Assembly: GCA_021769425.1 (NCBI GenBank)
Contig: JAETSX010000030.1
Coordinates: 1 to 64,000, forward strand
DNA: 64,000 bases
From: Eubacterium sp.
GTDB taxonomy: Bacteria > Bacillota > Clostridia > Lachnospirales > Lachnospiraceae
Reading direction: 5' to 3'
The translations under genes were made by a program, and so were the position numbers. Positions 1 through 9,115 of this stretch are shown here, in pieces. The notes beneath the pieces were generated by a model. It searched no databases and was not told the origin of the DNA. It saw only the letters and a list, made by a program, of their open reading frames with translations. How positions within the stretch are numbered: position 1 is the stretch's first letter; the number at the start of each line of letters is the position of its first letter.

Positions 1-161
1 ATCTGCTGCCGCATTTTTTCAATTTCTTCCACTTCCCAGACTTCTCCTGCCGCCTTGTCGTGCAGCGCCCAGACCAGGCCGGTGACGCCTGGAATCTGTT
101 TGATCATCTCCTGGGTGATGCTGTCGTTTCCTTCGCCGTACCAGCGAAATGTCATCTGCAT
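1..161 (-). CDS. uxuA: Mannonate dehydratase, 5' part only
   Basis: Only the first 53 codons are inside the window; the gene runs off the left edge. The product begins MQMTFRWYGEGNDSIT and continues with IPGVTGLVWALHD and AGEVWEVEEIE, the conserved N-terminus of UxuA, which dehydrates D-mannonate to 2-keto-3-deoxygluconate in hexuronate breakdown in the cytoplasm. The start at 161 is preceded by AGGAGG seven bases upstream; a second ATG two codons in is less well spaced. It is transcribed away from an AraC-type gene, which suggests that regulator controls it (inference). Confidence 0.88.
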   Translation of the reverse strand, partial: MQMTFRWYGEGNDSITQEMIKQIPGVTGLVWALHDKAAGEVWEVEEIEKMRQQ

Positions 162-297
162 ATTTTTTCCTCCTCATACTTTTTTTGGTAAATTCAGTAT
201 AACAGGAACCGGCGGTCATTGCTTGGTAATTGCTGCTTGAAATATGGTGAATCTTGCTATATAATGAAAAAGCAGGTTCAGAAAGCAGGTGTTGCCA

Positions 298-1194
298 ATG
301 TACAAGGAAGCATTTAATCCAAGCCAAATCATGATGGAGCGTTATTATGAATTTCATCACACTTACAATGAAACCCCGCCTTTGGTAGAATTTCACCAGC
401 ATCCTTTTTATGAAATTTTCTTTTTTCTGTCCGGAAATGTGAATTATATTATTGAAGGCAGAAATTATAAGCTCCGCCCCGGAGATCTCCTGTTGACCGG
501 CAATTCCGACATCCATCGGCCGGACATTCATCCTGGCAGGCCCTATGAACGGATTGTAATCTGGCTTGCAGATGATTTTTTTGACTATCTGCAGGATTTT
601 TATGGCGAGGATTTTACCGCCTGCTTTACCGACGCCGCCTTGAAAGATTACCGCTTAATCCGCCCGGACAGTGAGCGTATTGCACATTTGAAAAATCTCT
701 GTTTTCAAATGCAGCAGGCGAAACACAGCCAGGAACGGGGCAGCAGGGCCCTCACCACCGCATATCTGATCGAATTCCTGGTGTATGTAAGCCGCGCTTA
801 TTACGACGCCCCGGACTCCATTCAGAAAGATATTACAGAAAATGAAAAAATAAATCAGGTGATCACTTACATCAATGAAAATATTACGGAAAATCTAACA
901 TTAGATGAACTTGCTGTCAGGTTTTTTACCAGTAAATATTATTTCAGCAGACAATTCAAGCAATTTACCGGATTATCCCTGTACCAGTATATTATGAAAA
1001 AGAGACTGATTATCGCCCGTAATCTGCTGCGGGCAGGAAGTTCTGTGATGGATTCCTGCTTTCAGTGCGGATTTAACGACTATTCTAATTTTCTGAAAGC
1101 TTTTAAGCGGGAATTCGGGCAGAATCCAGGCAGCTATTCCAAAACCGTTCATCCCGGCAAAACGATTGAAAAGGAGAACAACCATGGCATTTGA
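298..1194 (+). CDS. AraC-family transcriptional regulator
   Basis: Cytoplasmic DNA-binding regulator of about 298 residues. The N-terminal half is a cupin-type sensor domain (EFHQHPFYEIFFFLSG, then a beta-rich stretch ending in GDLLLTG). The C-terminal 100 residues carry two helix-turn-helix motifs of the AraC/XylS class (LTLDELAVRFFTSKYYFSRQ and the FQCGFNDYSNFLKAFKREFG region). ATG at 298 is preferred because GCAGGTG sits about eight bases upstream; GTG at 289 would lie inside that site. It faces uxuA across a 136-base gap, so a role in sugar-acid use is likely but not shown. Its last 11 bases overlap the next gene. Confidence 0.9.
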   Translation: MYKEAFNPSQIMMERYYEFHHTYNETPPLVEFHQHPFYEIFFFLSGNVNYIIEGRNYKLRPGDLLLTGNSDIHRPDIHPGRPYERIVIWLADDFFDYLQDFYGEDFTACFTDAALKDYRLIRPDSERIAHLKNLCFQMQQAKHSQERGSRALTTAYLIEFLVYVSRAYYDAPDSIQKDITENEKINQVITYINENITENLTLDELAVRFFTSKYYFSRQFKQFTGLSLYQYIMKKRLIIARNLLRAGSSVMDSCFQCGFNDYSNFLKAFKREFGQNPGSYSKTVHPGKTIEKENNHGI

Positions 1195-2923
1195 CGGAAT
1201 CGTAATCGCGAATTTAGTAAAAGAATTAAACGAAACAGTGACAAACGGCAGAATCAGCAAGATTGCACAGCCGGAAAATGACGAACTGCTGCTGACCATC
1301 AAGGGCGCCAGCGGTCAGGTACGCCTGGTATTGTCAGCCAGCGCCTCTCTTCCGCTGATTTATCTCACCCAAAATAACAAACCCAGCCCCTTAACTGCGC
1401 CGAATTTCTGTATGCTGCTGCGAAAACACATCGCAAACGGAAAAATTATACGCATTTACCAGCCCCATATGGAGCGGATCATCCATTTTGAAATCGAGCA
1501 TCTCAATGAACTGGGAGATCTCTGCAGAAAACAGCTGATTGTGGAAATTATGGGAAAACACAGCAACACCATTTTCTGTGACGACGAAAACAAAATTATT
1601 GACAGTATCAAGCATGTATCCGCTCAGGTCAGTTCTCTTCGGGAAGTGCTGCCCGGCAGAACTTATTTTATCCCAAACACCCAGGAAAAATCCAATCCCC
1701 TGACCGCAGACAAAGCTTCTTTCCAGGCCAATGTTTTTGGTCAGTCCCTGCCGGTGCAGAAAGCAATCTACACCGCTTACATGGGAATCAGCCCGCTAAT
1801 CGCCTCAGAACTGTGCCACCGGGCTTCTGTCAATGAAAAGCAGCCGGCAAATGCCATGCCAAAAGAAGAACAATCCCGGCTCTACCAGCATTTTTCTGCC
1901 CTGACGGATGACATCAAAACGGGAAACTTTGCTCCGAATATTGTACGAAACGGCAAAGAACCCATAGATTTTTCGGCAGTAAAGCTCACACAGTTTTCGG
2001 ATTTTACGTCAGAACCGTACTCTTCCATCTCAGAAGTCCTGGAAACCTTCTATGCCGCCAAAAATGTTTACACCAGAATCAGGCAGAAATCTGTAGATTT
2101 GCGGAAAATCGTCACCACCATTCTGGATCGCAGCAGAAAAAAGTACGAATTACAGAAAAAACAGTTAAACGATACAGAAAAGCGGGAAAAATACAAGGTA
2201 TACGGAGAACTGATCCACACCTATGGCTACGGCCTAAAAGAAAATGCCAAAACACTGGAAGCATTTAATTACTATACCAACGAGAACATTTCCATTCCCC
2301 TGGACCCCCAGTTAACGCCCCAGGAAAACGCCCTGAAATATTTTAATAAGTACAACAAACTGAAACGCACCTACGAAGCCCTGACAGATCTGATTGAGGA
2401 AACGCAGGAAGAAATCCTCCATCTGGAATCCATTTCCACTTCCCTGGATATCGCCGTGTCCGAGGATGATTTGACCCAGATCAAAGAAGAGCTGATCCAG
2501 TACGGCTACATGAAAAAACGTCCGGCAGGCAAAAAAGAAAAAATCAAAAGCAAGCCTTTCCATTATATCTCCTCCGACGGATACCATATGTATGTGGGAA
2601 AAAATAATTTTCAGAATGATGAGCTTACCTTTAAATTTGCCGTCGGAAACGACTGGTGGTTCCATGCCAAAGGCATTCCCGGCTCCCATGTGGTAGTAAA
2701 AACCAACGGAGACGAACTTCCAGACCGTACCTTTGAGGAAGCCGGACGTCTGGCCGCCTACTATTCCAAAGGCCGGGAAAATGACAAAGTGGAAATCGAC
2801 TATCTGGAAAAGAAAAACGTAAAAAAGCCCAACAAAAGCAAGCCCGGATTTGTAATTTACTATACGAATTATTCACTGGTTGCCTCTCCGGATATCACAG
2901 ACATCCAGCTTATCTCCGATTAA
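1184..2923 (+). CDS. rqcH: Ribosome quality control factor RqcH (NFACT protein)
   Basis: 579 residues. Bacterial Rqc2/NEMF homologue that binds stalled 50S subunits and adds C-terminal alanine tails to nascent chains. The NFACT-N domain starts at MAFDGIVIANLVKEL, a helical coiled-coil middle covers roughly residues 280-430, and the C-terminal NFACT-R domain (about 460-570) contains VGKNNFQNDELTF and WWFHAKGIPGSHVV. ATG at 1184 follows AAGGAG. The pair that is Asp97-Arg98 in the Bacillus protein reads Glu97-Arg98 here, a conservative change. It overlaps the 3' end of the AraC gene by 11 bases and is likely cotranscribed with it. Confidence 0.95.
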   Translation: MAFDGIVIANLVKELNETVTNGRISKIAQPENDELLLTIKGASGQVRLVLSASASLPLIYLTQNNKPSPLTAPNFCMLLRKHIANGKIIRIYQPHMERIIHFEIEHLNELGDLCRKQLIVEIMGKHSNTIFCDDENKIIDSIKHVSAQVSSLREVLPGRTYFIPNTQEKSNPLTADKASFQANVFGQSLPVQKAIYTAYMGISPLIASELCHRASVNEKQPANAMPKEEQSRLYQHFSALTDDIKTGNFAPNIVRNGKEPIDFSAVKLTQFSDFTSEPYSSISEVLETFYAAKNVYTRIRQKSVDLRKIVTTILDRSRKKYELQKKQLNDTEKREKYKVYGELIHTYGYGLKENAKTLEAFNYYTNENISIPLDPQLTPQENALKYFNKYNKLKRTYEALTDLIEETQEEILHLESISTSLDIAVSEDDLTQIKEELIQYGYMKKRPAGKKEKIKSKPFHYISSDGYHMYVGKNNFQNDELTFKFAVGNDWWFHAKGIPGSHVVVKTNGDELPDRTFEEAGRLAAYYSKGRENDKVEIDYLEKKNVKKPNKSKPGFVIYYTNYSLVASPDITDIQLISD

Positions 2924-3128
2924 TCGGCATTGGTTCTTATTTCCTGTCATCAAATCCATCCAAATATGCAGGGAATACCGCTCCAAATGGAATTTTTTGC
3001 AAAAACCGGAAAGAAATGCATGTCTAATCCTGAATCTGATGCATATACTAGGGATGTAACAAATGAGTTACAAACCATTCACTGTATGAACTTCATGCAG
3101 CATGCAAAAGACAACAGGAGGTAACGAT

Positions 3129-3332
3129 ATGTCTAATTCATCTAACAAAGCGGTAGTACCGGAAGCAAAAAGCGCACTGGATAAGTTTAAATTTGAAGTT
3201 GCAAACGAAATTGGCGTGCCTTTAAAAGAAGGTTATAACGGAGATTTAACTTCCAGACAGAACGGCTCTGTCGGCGGTTATATGGTGAAGAAAATGATCG
3301 AAGCCCAGGAGAGACAGATGTCCGGCAAATAA
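3129..3332 (+). CDS. Alpha/beta-type small acid-soluble spore protein
   Basis: 67 residues. DNA-binding protein of the spore core that coats DNA and protects it from UV and heat; degraded by Gpr on germination. Both family signatures are visible: KFEVANEIGVPLKEGYNGDL (with the Gpr cleavage region) and the C-terminal GSVGGYMVKKMIE. The start follows a strong ACAGGAGG site. Upstream a CATATACTA sequence near 3042-3050 resembles a sigma-G -10 box, but no well-spaced -35 is evident, so the promoter is not called. It lies alone between rqcH and the shared terminator with recG. Its presence shows the host forms endospores. Confidence 0.95.
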   Translation: MSNSSNKAVVPEAKSALDKFKFEVANEIGVPLKEGYNGDLTSRQNGSVGGYMVKKMIEAQERQMSGK

Positions 3333-3370
3333 CAGAACCGGACAGATAATGTAAGAATAGCAGCATTACA

Positions 3371-3409
3371 GGAAAACAGAAGACGCCCGTGAGGTATCTT
3401 CTGTTTTCC
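3371..3409. terminator. Bidirectional hairpin between spore protein gene and recG
   Basis: A perfect 13-base-pair stem (3371-3383 with 3397-3409, arm GGAAAACAGAAGA) with a 13-base loop sits between two convergent genes. The T-rich lower arm on both strands fits a bidirectional Rho-independent terminator. Confidence 0.8.
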
Positions 3410-3437
3410 TGATCCAAGTAGCCCTATTCCCTTTCCA

Positions 3438-5612
3438 CTACAGATTCACCGTCTCTATCTGATGGTTCAGATATCTTTGGATCTGTTCCCGCAGACCGGC
3501 ATGTTCCGGCGCTTCCAGTTTCCGGTCTTCGGAAAGGATCAAAGACGCCTCCTGGGAAGCCAGCTTTAACAGATCCGCATTCTGGTAAATATCCCCCAAC
3601 CGAAATTCCAAAAGCCCGCTTTGCCGGATACCGAAGAAATCTCCCGGCCCCCTCAGTTTCAAGTCTTCTCCGGCAATAAAGAAACCGTCATTGGATTTAT
3701 TCAGGATTTCCAGACGTTTTTTGGCCTTGCCGGAATCCGTAGTATTAATCATAATGCAATAAGACTGGCTGTCCCCTCTGCCCACCCGGCCCCGAAGCTG
3801 GTGGAGCTGAGCCAGCCCAAACCGCTGGGCGTCTTCAATCATCATCACTGTGGCGTTGGGCACATTCACCCCCACTTCGATGACTGTGGTGGATACCAGA
3901 ACCTGTATTTCGTTGCGGGCAAATTGTTCCATAATCAGATTTTTCCGCCCGGATTTCATTTTGCCGTGAAGGGACTCCACCACAGTTCCCTGGGGAAGCT
4001 GTTCTTTGAGCGCTGCGGCATAATCGGTCACATTTTCCGCTTCCAGCCCCTCGCTCTCTTCTACCAGAGGACAGACCACATAAATCTGATGTCCAAGGGC
4101 AAGCTGCTTTCTGAGAAAGTCATAGGAGGTTTTCCGGGACTCTTTTCCCACCACGCAGCTTTTTACCGGAAGTCTTCTGGCCGGCGCCTCATCAATAACG
4201 GAAATATCCAGATCCCCATAGAGAATAATGGCAAGGGTTCTGGGAATGGGCGTCGCGCTCATGACCAGAACATGGGGCTGGGGGCCTTTGAGAAACAGCG
4301 TTTCCCTCTGCTTTACCCCAAACCGGTGCTGTTCGTCCGTAATCACCAGGGCAAGATTGTCATAAAGGGCGCGCTCCTGTATCAGCGCATGGGTTCCCAC
4401 AATCATAGCATTGGGATAAAGCTGCATGCGCTCATAGGCTCTCCGTTTTTCTTTCTGTGTCAAAGAGCCGGTTAACAGGACAACGGGAACCTGCAGCCCA
4501 TGCGCCTTAAGCAGCTCCGTAAAGGTCTGGTAATGCTGCATTGCCAATACTTCCGTAGGCGCCATCAATGCCGACTGATAACCGGACTGAGCTGCGTCTA
4601 ACATGGACAAAAAGGCGATAATCGTCTTGCCGGAACCCACATCTCCCTGCACCAGACGCTGCATCACCTTTCTGCCCCGCAGATCATTCCGGATTTCCGA
4701 TAAGGTGCGCTTCTGGGCGTTCGTCAATTGATAAGGAAGGCTTTGCATGACCTGATCTGCCCAGAGAACTTCCTCTGCCGCCCCCTTCTCCTGTTCTGAA
4801 ACAGCCCCTGAACTGCCGTTTTCCTGCCCCAAAGGAATATTTCCGGAAACGCCGCGCTCCTCTCCCAGGGGTAAAAAAGAAAATCCATTGAAAACTTCTT
4901 CCATCTGCTCCTTCTGCATGCCCGCCGACAAGATAAACTGGAAGAATTCATCAAAAATCAGACGCTTCCTGGCCTGCTCCAACGCTTCTTCACTTTCCGG
5001 AAAATGAATATTTTCCAACGCAAAATTATATTCCGCCAGATGTAAGCGGGCTCTGATATCCTCCGGCAGATAATCTCTGGATAAATCCAGTTCCTCCAGA
5101 GCCTTTTTTATGGTCTGGGACAGCTTATTTTTCCCCAGTCCGGCGGTGAGGGCATAGCAGGGCCAGAGGCATTCCTGCATGGACTCATACTTTTCCGGCT
5201 GGAAAATCTGGGGCTGCTCCATATGAAACATTTTCCCCTTCCGCGTAACTTTTCCAAGAAATACAAACCATTCTCCTGTTTTAAGGGTATTCTTCAGATA
5301 AGGCATCCGAAACCACACCAAATCCGCTTTTACCGTTCCCTCCTGCAGGGCCAGGGATGTAATCTGCATATTCCGGCCTGCCCGCACATAAGGCGCTTTA
5401 TCCACCCTTGCTGCAATTGCTGCAGTCATTTCTCCTGTTTCATTCATACGTTCCGGCAGCTCTGCCAAGGGCGTAATGGGCGGCAATTTCTCATAATTCT
5501 TGGGATAATGAAGGAGTATATCACCGATGGTGTATACTCCAAGATTATGAAATAACTGTTCTGTTTTCGCGCCTATCCCTTTCAGCGCACCGATCCCGGT
5601 TGATTGATCCAT
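3438..5612 (-). CDS. recG: ATP-dependent DNA helicase RecG
   Basis: 724 residues. Branch-migration helicase that regresses stalled replication forks and processes Holliday junctions. The N-terminal wedge domain (GIGALKGIGAKTEQLFHNLGV) is followed by superfamily 2 helicase motifs: Walker A GDVGSGKT, the DEQH box, SATPIPRT, and motif VI QLRGRVGRG. The start at 5612 follows AAGGAG eight bases away; an open frame extends 48 codons further upstream but that extension is not RecG-like. A low-complexity Gly/Glu-rich insert of about 45 residues lies between the wedge and helicase domains (around residues 250-295). It is last in the asp23-fakA-recG run, about 190 bases after fakA. Confidence 0.96.
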   Translation of the reverse strand: MDQSTGIGALKGIGAKTEQLFHNLGVYTIGDILLHYPKNYEKLPPITPLAELPERMNETGEMTAAIAARVDKAPYVRAGRNMQITSLALQEGTVKADLVWFRMPYLKNTLKTGEWFVFLGKVTRKGKMFHMEQPQIFQPEKYESMQECLWPCYALTAGLGKNKLSQTIKKALEELDLSRDYLPEDIRARLHLAEYNFALENIHFPESEEALEQARKRLIFDEFFQFILSAGMQKEQMEEVFNGFSFLPLGEERGVSGNIPLGQENGSSGAVSEQEKGAAEEVLWADQVMQSLPYQLTNAQKRTLSEIRNDLRGRKVMQRLVQGDVGSGKTIIAFLSMLDAAQSGYQSALMAPTEVLAMQHYQTFTELLKAHGLQVPVVLLTGSLTQKEKRRAYERMQLYPNAMIVGTHALIQERALYDNLALVITDEQHRFGVKQRETLFLKGPQPHVLVMSATPIPRTLAIILYGDLDISVIDEAPARRLPVKSCVVGKESRKTSYDFLRKQLALGHQIYVVCPLVEESEGLEAENVTDYAAALKEQLPQGTVVESLHGKMKSGRKNLIMEQFARNEIQVLVSTTVIEVGVNVPNATVMMIEDAQRFGLAQLHQLRGRVGRGDSQSYCIMINTTDSGKAKKRLEILNKSNDGFFIAGEDLKLRGPGDFFGIRQSGLLEFRLGDIYQNADLLKLASQEASLILSEDRKLEAPEHAGLREQIQRYLNHQIETVNL

Positions 5613-5804
5613 AAGGACTGCTCCTTCCTGCCCATAAGAAACTGCACAGAAACCTCTGAAAGCCTTCTGACTTATACTCAAGAGCATACTTATTTGCCGA
5701 ATGATTTGCTGATTTCTTAAAATAGTGAACGCTTGCTGGCAAATCATTTCGCTCACGGGTATAATCTTACAGAAATCTCTGTACAGTTCGCAAACTGAAA
5801 ATAT

Positions 5805-7508
5805 TTATTCTACCGAAATCACATAATAGTAAATAGGCTGTCCGCCGTAGTGGACTTCCACTTCGCAGTCCGGATAAGTTTCTTCCAGCTCTGCTCCCAA
5901 CTGTTCCGCCGCCTCTTCCTCAATTTCTTCTCCATAATAAATACTGATAATTGCAGAATCTTCATCCACTAACTGGGCAATCAGTTCCCGGATGACCGTA
6001 TCCATATCTCTGCCTACTGACAGAATGGAACTGTCTCCCATTCCCATGTAATCCCCTTGCTTGATGGATTTATCTTCAATCAGCGTATCGCGGACGGCAT
6101 AAGTTACCTGTCCGGTCTTAACACTGGACAATTCCTCTGTCATGCGGGCCGCATTTTCTTCCGCGCTGCTGTCAGGCATAAAATTAATCAATGCCGTAAT
6201 CCCCTGGGGTACGGTTTTGGTAGGAATTACGAAAATATTCTTCTCTTCAATCAAAGACGCCGCCTGATTCGCTGCAAGGATAATATTCTTATTATTGGGA
6301 AGGATAAAAATATTGTCTGCATTCACTTCTTCAATGGCATTGAGCATGTCTTCCGTGCTGGGATTCATCGTCTGGCCGCCGGCAATAATGTAATCTGCTC
6401 CCAGCCCTTTGAATATTTCATTAATTCCTTCCCCGATGGAAACGGAAATAAATCCCATGTCCTTCTTGGGCGCTTTGCTTGCTTCTGCCAAGGCTTCCTT
6501 TTCTGAACGCTTCTTTTCATCTGCCAGCTTCTGTTCTTCTGCGGCTTTCTGGGCATCTTTGATCAATTTCTCCTGATGCTCTTCCCGCATATTATCAATC
6601 TTTATCTTACTTAAGGAACCATACTCCAATGCCCGCTGGATTGCAAGCCCCGGATCATTGGTATGTACGTGAACCTTGGTAATCTCATCGTCTGCAACCA
6701 CCACAATAGAATCGCCGATGGACTCTAAATAAGATTTAAAATCTGACTCTTCTTTTTCTTCCAACGGTCTGTTCAAAACGATGATAAATTCCGTACAATA
6801 GCCGAATTTGATATCCTGCTCCGTCTCCTGGGAAATCTTCACGACGCCGCTTCCGGCGCTCTCCGCTTCAATGGCATAGTCCACTTCTTTTCCCATCAGG
6901 ACATCGTATGCGCCCTTTAACACAGTGACAAGCCCCTGTCCGCCGGAATCCACCACGCCTGCCTGTTTCAGCACAGGAAGCATCTCCGGCGTCTGGCTCA
7001 ACACATAATCCGCTTCCTTGATCACTTCATCAATAAATACGGTTAAATCATCCGTCTCACCGATCAATTCCAGCGCCTTATCCGCTCCCCCTTTGGCTAC
7101 GGTAAGAATTGTTCCTTCCTTCGGCTTCATAACCGCCTTGTATGCCGTTTCCACTGCCTTCTGAAGGGCGTCGCAGAGAATTACTGTGTCAATCACATCA
7201 TATTTACTGATTCCCTTGGTGAATCCCCGGAATAACTGCGATAAAATAACGCCGGAATTCCCTCTTGCCCCTCGCAAAGAACCGGAGGAAATGGCCTTTG
7301 CCAGAGACGCCATGTCCGGAGAATCTCCAAGTTTGCTGACTTCTGCCGCTGCCGACATGATCGTCATTGTCATATTAGTTCCTGTATCCCCGTCCGGAAC
7401 CGGAAATACATTCAGTTCATTAATCCATTCTTTCTTTGCTTCCAGATTCTTCGCCCCTGCCAGGAACATTTTCGCAAGCATCGGTGCATCTACTGTAGTT
7501 ATCGCCAC
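5805..7508 (-). CDS. fakA: Fatty acid kinase subunit FakA (YloV, DhaL-domain protein)
   Basis: 567 residues. The ATP-binding subunit that phosphorylates fatty acids held by a FakB/DegV protein, feeding exogenous acyl chains into phospholipid synthesis. The N-terminal DhaL domain (about residues 10-200) has the metal/nucleotide site FPVPDGDTGTNMTMT and SGSLRGARGNSGVILSQ. A central domain follows (VDSGGQGLVTVL, VHVHTNDPG), then a Lys/Glu-rich linker near 330-350, then a C-terminal domain beginning FISVSIGEGINEIFKGLGAD. GTG at 7508 is chosen because AAGGAGG lies eight bases upstream. It starts 13 bases after the Asp23 stop, so the two are cotranscribed. No FakB gene is in the window. Confidence 0.92.
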   Translation of the reverse strand: MAITTVDAPMLAKMFLAGAKNLEAKKEWINELNVFPVPDGDTGTNMTMTIMSAAAEVSKLGDSPDMASLAKAISSGSLRGARGNSGVILSQLFRGFTKGISKYDVIDTVILCDALQKAVETAYKAVMKPKEGTILTVAKGGADKALELIGETDDLTVFIDEVIKEADYVLSQTPEMLPVLKQAGVVDSGGQGLVTVLKGAYDVLMGKEVDYAIEAESAGSGVVKISQETEQDIKFGYCTEFIIVLNRPLEEKEESDFKSYLESIGDSIVVVADDEITKVHVHTNDPGLAIQRALEYGSLSKIKIDNMREEHQEKLIKDAQKAAEEQKLADEKKRSEKEALAEASKAPKKDMGFISVSIGEGINEIFKGLGADYIIAGGQTMNPSTEDMLNAIEEVNADNIFILPNNKNIILAANQAASLIEEKNIFVIPTKTVPQGITALINFMPDSSAEENAARMTEELSSVKTGQVTYAVRDTLIEDKSIKQGDYMGMGDSSILSVGRDMDTVIRELIAQLVDEDSAIISIYYGEEIEEEAAEQLGAELEETYPDCEVEVHYGGQPIYYYVISVE

Positions 7509-7521
7509 TTTTATTTCCTCC

Positions 7522-7878
7522 TTAATCAATCACTCTGACACCTTCCACGAAGATGTTGATTTTCTCGATCTCCATACCGGTAAATTCTTCCACCCGATAC
7601 TTCACCGTACTGATCAGGTTATCAGAAACAGTAGAAATACTTACTCCATAAGAAACAATTACATGGAAATCCAATGTGATTTTATTATTTTTCAGAGTAA
7701 CATTGATCCCATGATTCAGGTAATCACGCTTTAACAGCCTCACCAGGCCGTCCTTCATATTCACAGCAGCCATGCCCACAATCCCGAAGCACTCCACTGC
7801 CACAGAACCTGCATAAATTGCAATCACATCTGTATCAATTAACACTTTTCCATATTGAGTGTCCACTTGTCCTTTCAT
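7522..7878 (-). CDS. Asp23/Gls24 family protein (YloU-like)
   Basis: 118 residues. Small envelope-stress/membrane-associated protein family whose members coat the inner side of the cell membrane in staphylococci. The sequence shows the typical alternation seen in the family: YGKVLIDTDVIAIYAGSVAVECFGIVGM, then VIVSYGVSISTVSDNLIS and a C-terminal INIFVEGVRVID. GGAGG precedes ATG 7878 by about six bases. It is the first gene of the asp23-fakA-recG run and is divergent from rpmB, the common arrangement in Firmicutes. A -10-like TATAAT lies at 7910-7915 on this strand with only a weak -35. Confidence 0.93.
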   Translation of the reverse strand: MKGQVDTQYGKVLIDTDVIAIYAGSVAVECFGIVGMAAVNMKDGLVRLLKRDYLNHGINVTLKNNKITLDFHVIVSYGVSISTVSDNLISTVKYRVEEFTGMEIEKINIFVEGVRVID

Positions 7879-7976
7879 AATTTAACCTCCAAAATCACTT
7901 ATGTTTTATATTATAACCGCTTTTCTGGAAAAATGAAACATATATTTTCTCTTTTTACAAAAAATTCATTTTTCAC

Positions 7977-8005
7977 TTGCAATATATTCCTCTTTCTGTT
8001 AGAAT
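7977..8005 (+). promoter_or_regulatory. Sigma-A promoter of rpmB
   Basis: TTGCAA (7977-7982), a 17-base spacer and TAGAAT (8000-8005), 59 bases before the rpmB start. On the opposite strand TATAAT at 7910-7915 is the likely -10 of the asp23 operon. Confidence 0.7.
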
Positions 8006-8063
8006 AGCCTTGTTGTGAGTTCACAGTGTTTGTGGACTTAGTAAATTGCAAGGAGGTGCAATT

Positions 8064-8249
8064 ATGGCAAAATGCAGTGTTTGCGGAAAAGGCGCTCATT
8101 TCGGTAAGAAGGTCAGCCATTCTCATAGAAGATCCAATAAGATGTGGAAGTCCAATGTCAAATCTGTAAGATGTAAAGTGAATGGAGCTTCGAAAAAGAT
8201 GTACGTTTGTACTTCTTGCTTAAGGAGCGGAAAAGTAGAAAGAGCATAG
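8064..8249 (+). CDS. rpmB: 50S ribosomal protein L28
   Basis: 61 residues. Large-subunit ribosomal protein. The N-terminus MAKCSVCGKGAHFGKKVSHS and the second cysteine pair in YVCTSCLRSG form the four-cysteine zinc-binding (C+) variant of L28, so it is the zinc-dependent form. The start follows AAGGAGGTG. It is monocistronic, with a clear promoter upstream and a terminator 17 bases after its stop. Confidence 0.98.
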   Translation: MAKCSVCGKGAHFGKKVSHSHRRSNKMWKSNVKSVRCKVNGASKKMYVCTSCLRSGKVERA

Positions 8250-8265
8250 TATTATTAGGAAAACG

Positions 8266-8303
8266 GGAGCAGTTCATTGCAGGCAATGGCTGCTTCTTTT
8301 TTA
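8266..8303 (+). terminator. Rho-independent terminator of rpmB
   Basis: A long stem (8266-8279 with 8284-8296, arms containing GAGCAG/CTGCTT and CATTG/CAATG, one bulge) with a four-base loop is followed directly by TTTTTTAT. Confidence 0.85.
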
Positions 8304-8379
8304 TATCAATTATATCATTTATATTAATATATATTATATCATATCGTTTTTATCATTTTTATATCATTGAAAGGCTCCT

Positions 8380-8526
8380 TTAACAGCCTCCGCAGCAAAA
8401 CAGATTATATCCCAACAACAGCAGAACGAAAATAATCAGGATTCCAAGCACATCGCTGGGCAGAAAAAGCATTATTGCCATTCCCACTGCAATCCAAAAC
8501 AAAATAAAGCCTATGAGCCGTCTCAT
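8380..8526 (-). CDS. Small one/two-helix membrane protein, 48 residues
   Basis: A short frame beginning MRRLIGFILFWIAVGMAIM. It contains two hydrophobic stretches, GFILFWIAVGMAIMLFL and VLGILIIFVLLLLGYNL, separated by PSD, and ends in a cysteine-rich tail FCCGGC. The upstream region TGGTGG is a modest ribosome site. The hydrophobic periodicity, positive N-terminus (RR) and cysteine tail look like a real small membrane protein; similar short proteins occur in Clostridia but no function is known to me. It lies between a terminator on its 5' side (8536-8569) and the convergent rpmB terminator. Confidence 0.7.
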   Translation of the reverse strand: MRRLIGFILFWIAVGMAIMLFLPSDVLGILIIFVLLLLGYNLFCCGGC

Positions 8527-8535
8527 GCCACCACC

Positions 8536-8569
8536 AGAAAAACGCATATATTACTATTTAATATATGCG
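8536..8569 (-). terminator. Terminator downstream of ytfJ
   Basis: A 10-base-pair AT-rich stem (8543-8552 with 8560-8569, arm CGCATATATT) followed on the minus strand by TTTTT. It separates ytfJ from the small membrane protein gene. Confidence 0.65.
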
Positions 8570-8678
8570 CTCTTCCTGAAAAAATGCATTTTCCATCTGT
8601 CAAAATTTATTCTCCAACGCTTGCAGCATCCAAAAAGAAATCAGGATGAAATAAACTGCCCCGCAGAAATATTGTCAC

Positions 8679-9101
8679 TTACTCCGTCGGCACGTTTAAC
8701 TGCTCTGCCAACTCCTGTGCGGCCGCCTCTTTTGCCTCTTTCTCTTCCTTCGACGGTTCCTTTCCGGCATTCTTGCTGGTAAATTTATTTACCAAATCCG
8801 GAACCATGTCAAGAATCTTGGTAATGCTGTCCTGATTCTTGATATTTACCAGTTTCGTACATCCATTCTGGACTACCAGCACTGCACTGGGAGTAATTCT
8901 CCCGCCCAGTCCTCCGGCTGCATTATTCTTCTTATCATGGCAGAAGGCGCCGGCTCCCACGCCGAAAGACACTTCTATCAGCGGAAGGATAATGGTATCT
9001 CCGATATGAACAGCATCCCCAATCACTGTTTTGGTGGTAATAAAACTGTCCATTCCTTTAAATAACGACTGTACGGTTGTGTTGAAATTATTTTCCTGCA
9101 T
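8679..9101 (-). CDS. ytfJ: YtfJ/GerW family spore protein
   Basis: About 140 residues. Spore-associated protein of the YtfJ/GerW family, needed for normal germination responses in Bacillus. The core GDTIILPLIEVSFGVGAGAF, GGLGGRITPSAVLVVQNG and a Lys/Glu-rich C-terminus match the family. Two ATGs are adjacent (9104 and 9101); AGGAGG lies four bases from the first and seven from the second, so 9101 is preferred. It starts 14 bases after the DUF2953 gene and is probably cotranscribed with it, a frequent Clostridia pairing. Confidence 0.92.
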   Translation of the reverse strand: MQENNFNTTVQSLFKGMDSFITTKTVIGDAVHIGDTIILPLIEVSFGVGAGAFCHDKKNNAAGGLGGRITPSAVLVVQNGCTKLVNIKNQDSITKILDMVPDLVNKFTSKNAGKEPSKEEKEAKEAAAQELAEQLNVPTE

Positions 9102-9115
9102 CATGTGACCTCCTG

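Noticed and set aside
2930..3124. Open frame between rqcH and the spore protein gene
   Set aside because: No ribosome site, no recognisable sequence, and it runs through the likely promoter region of the spore protein gene.
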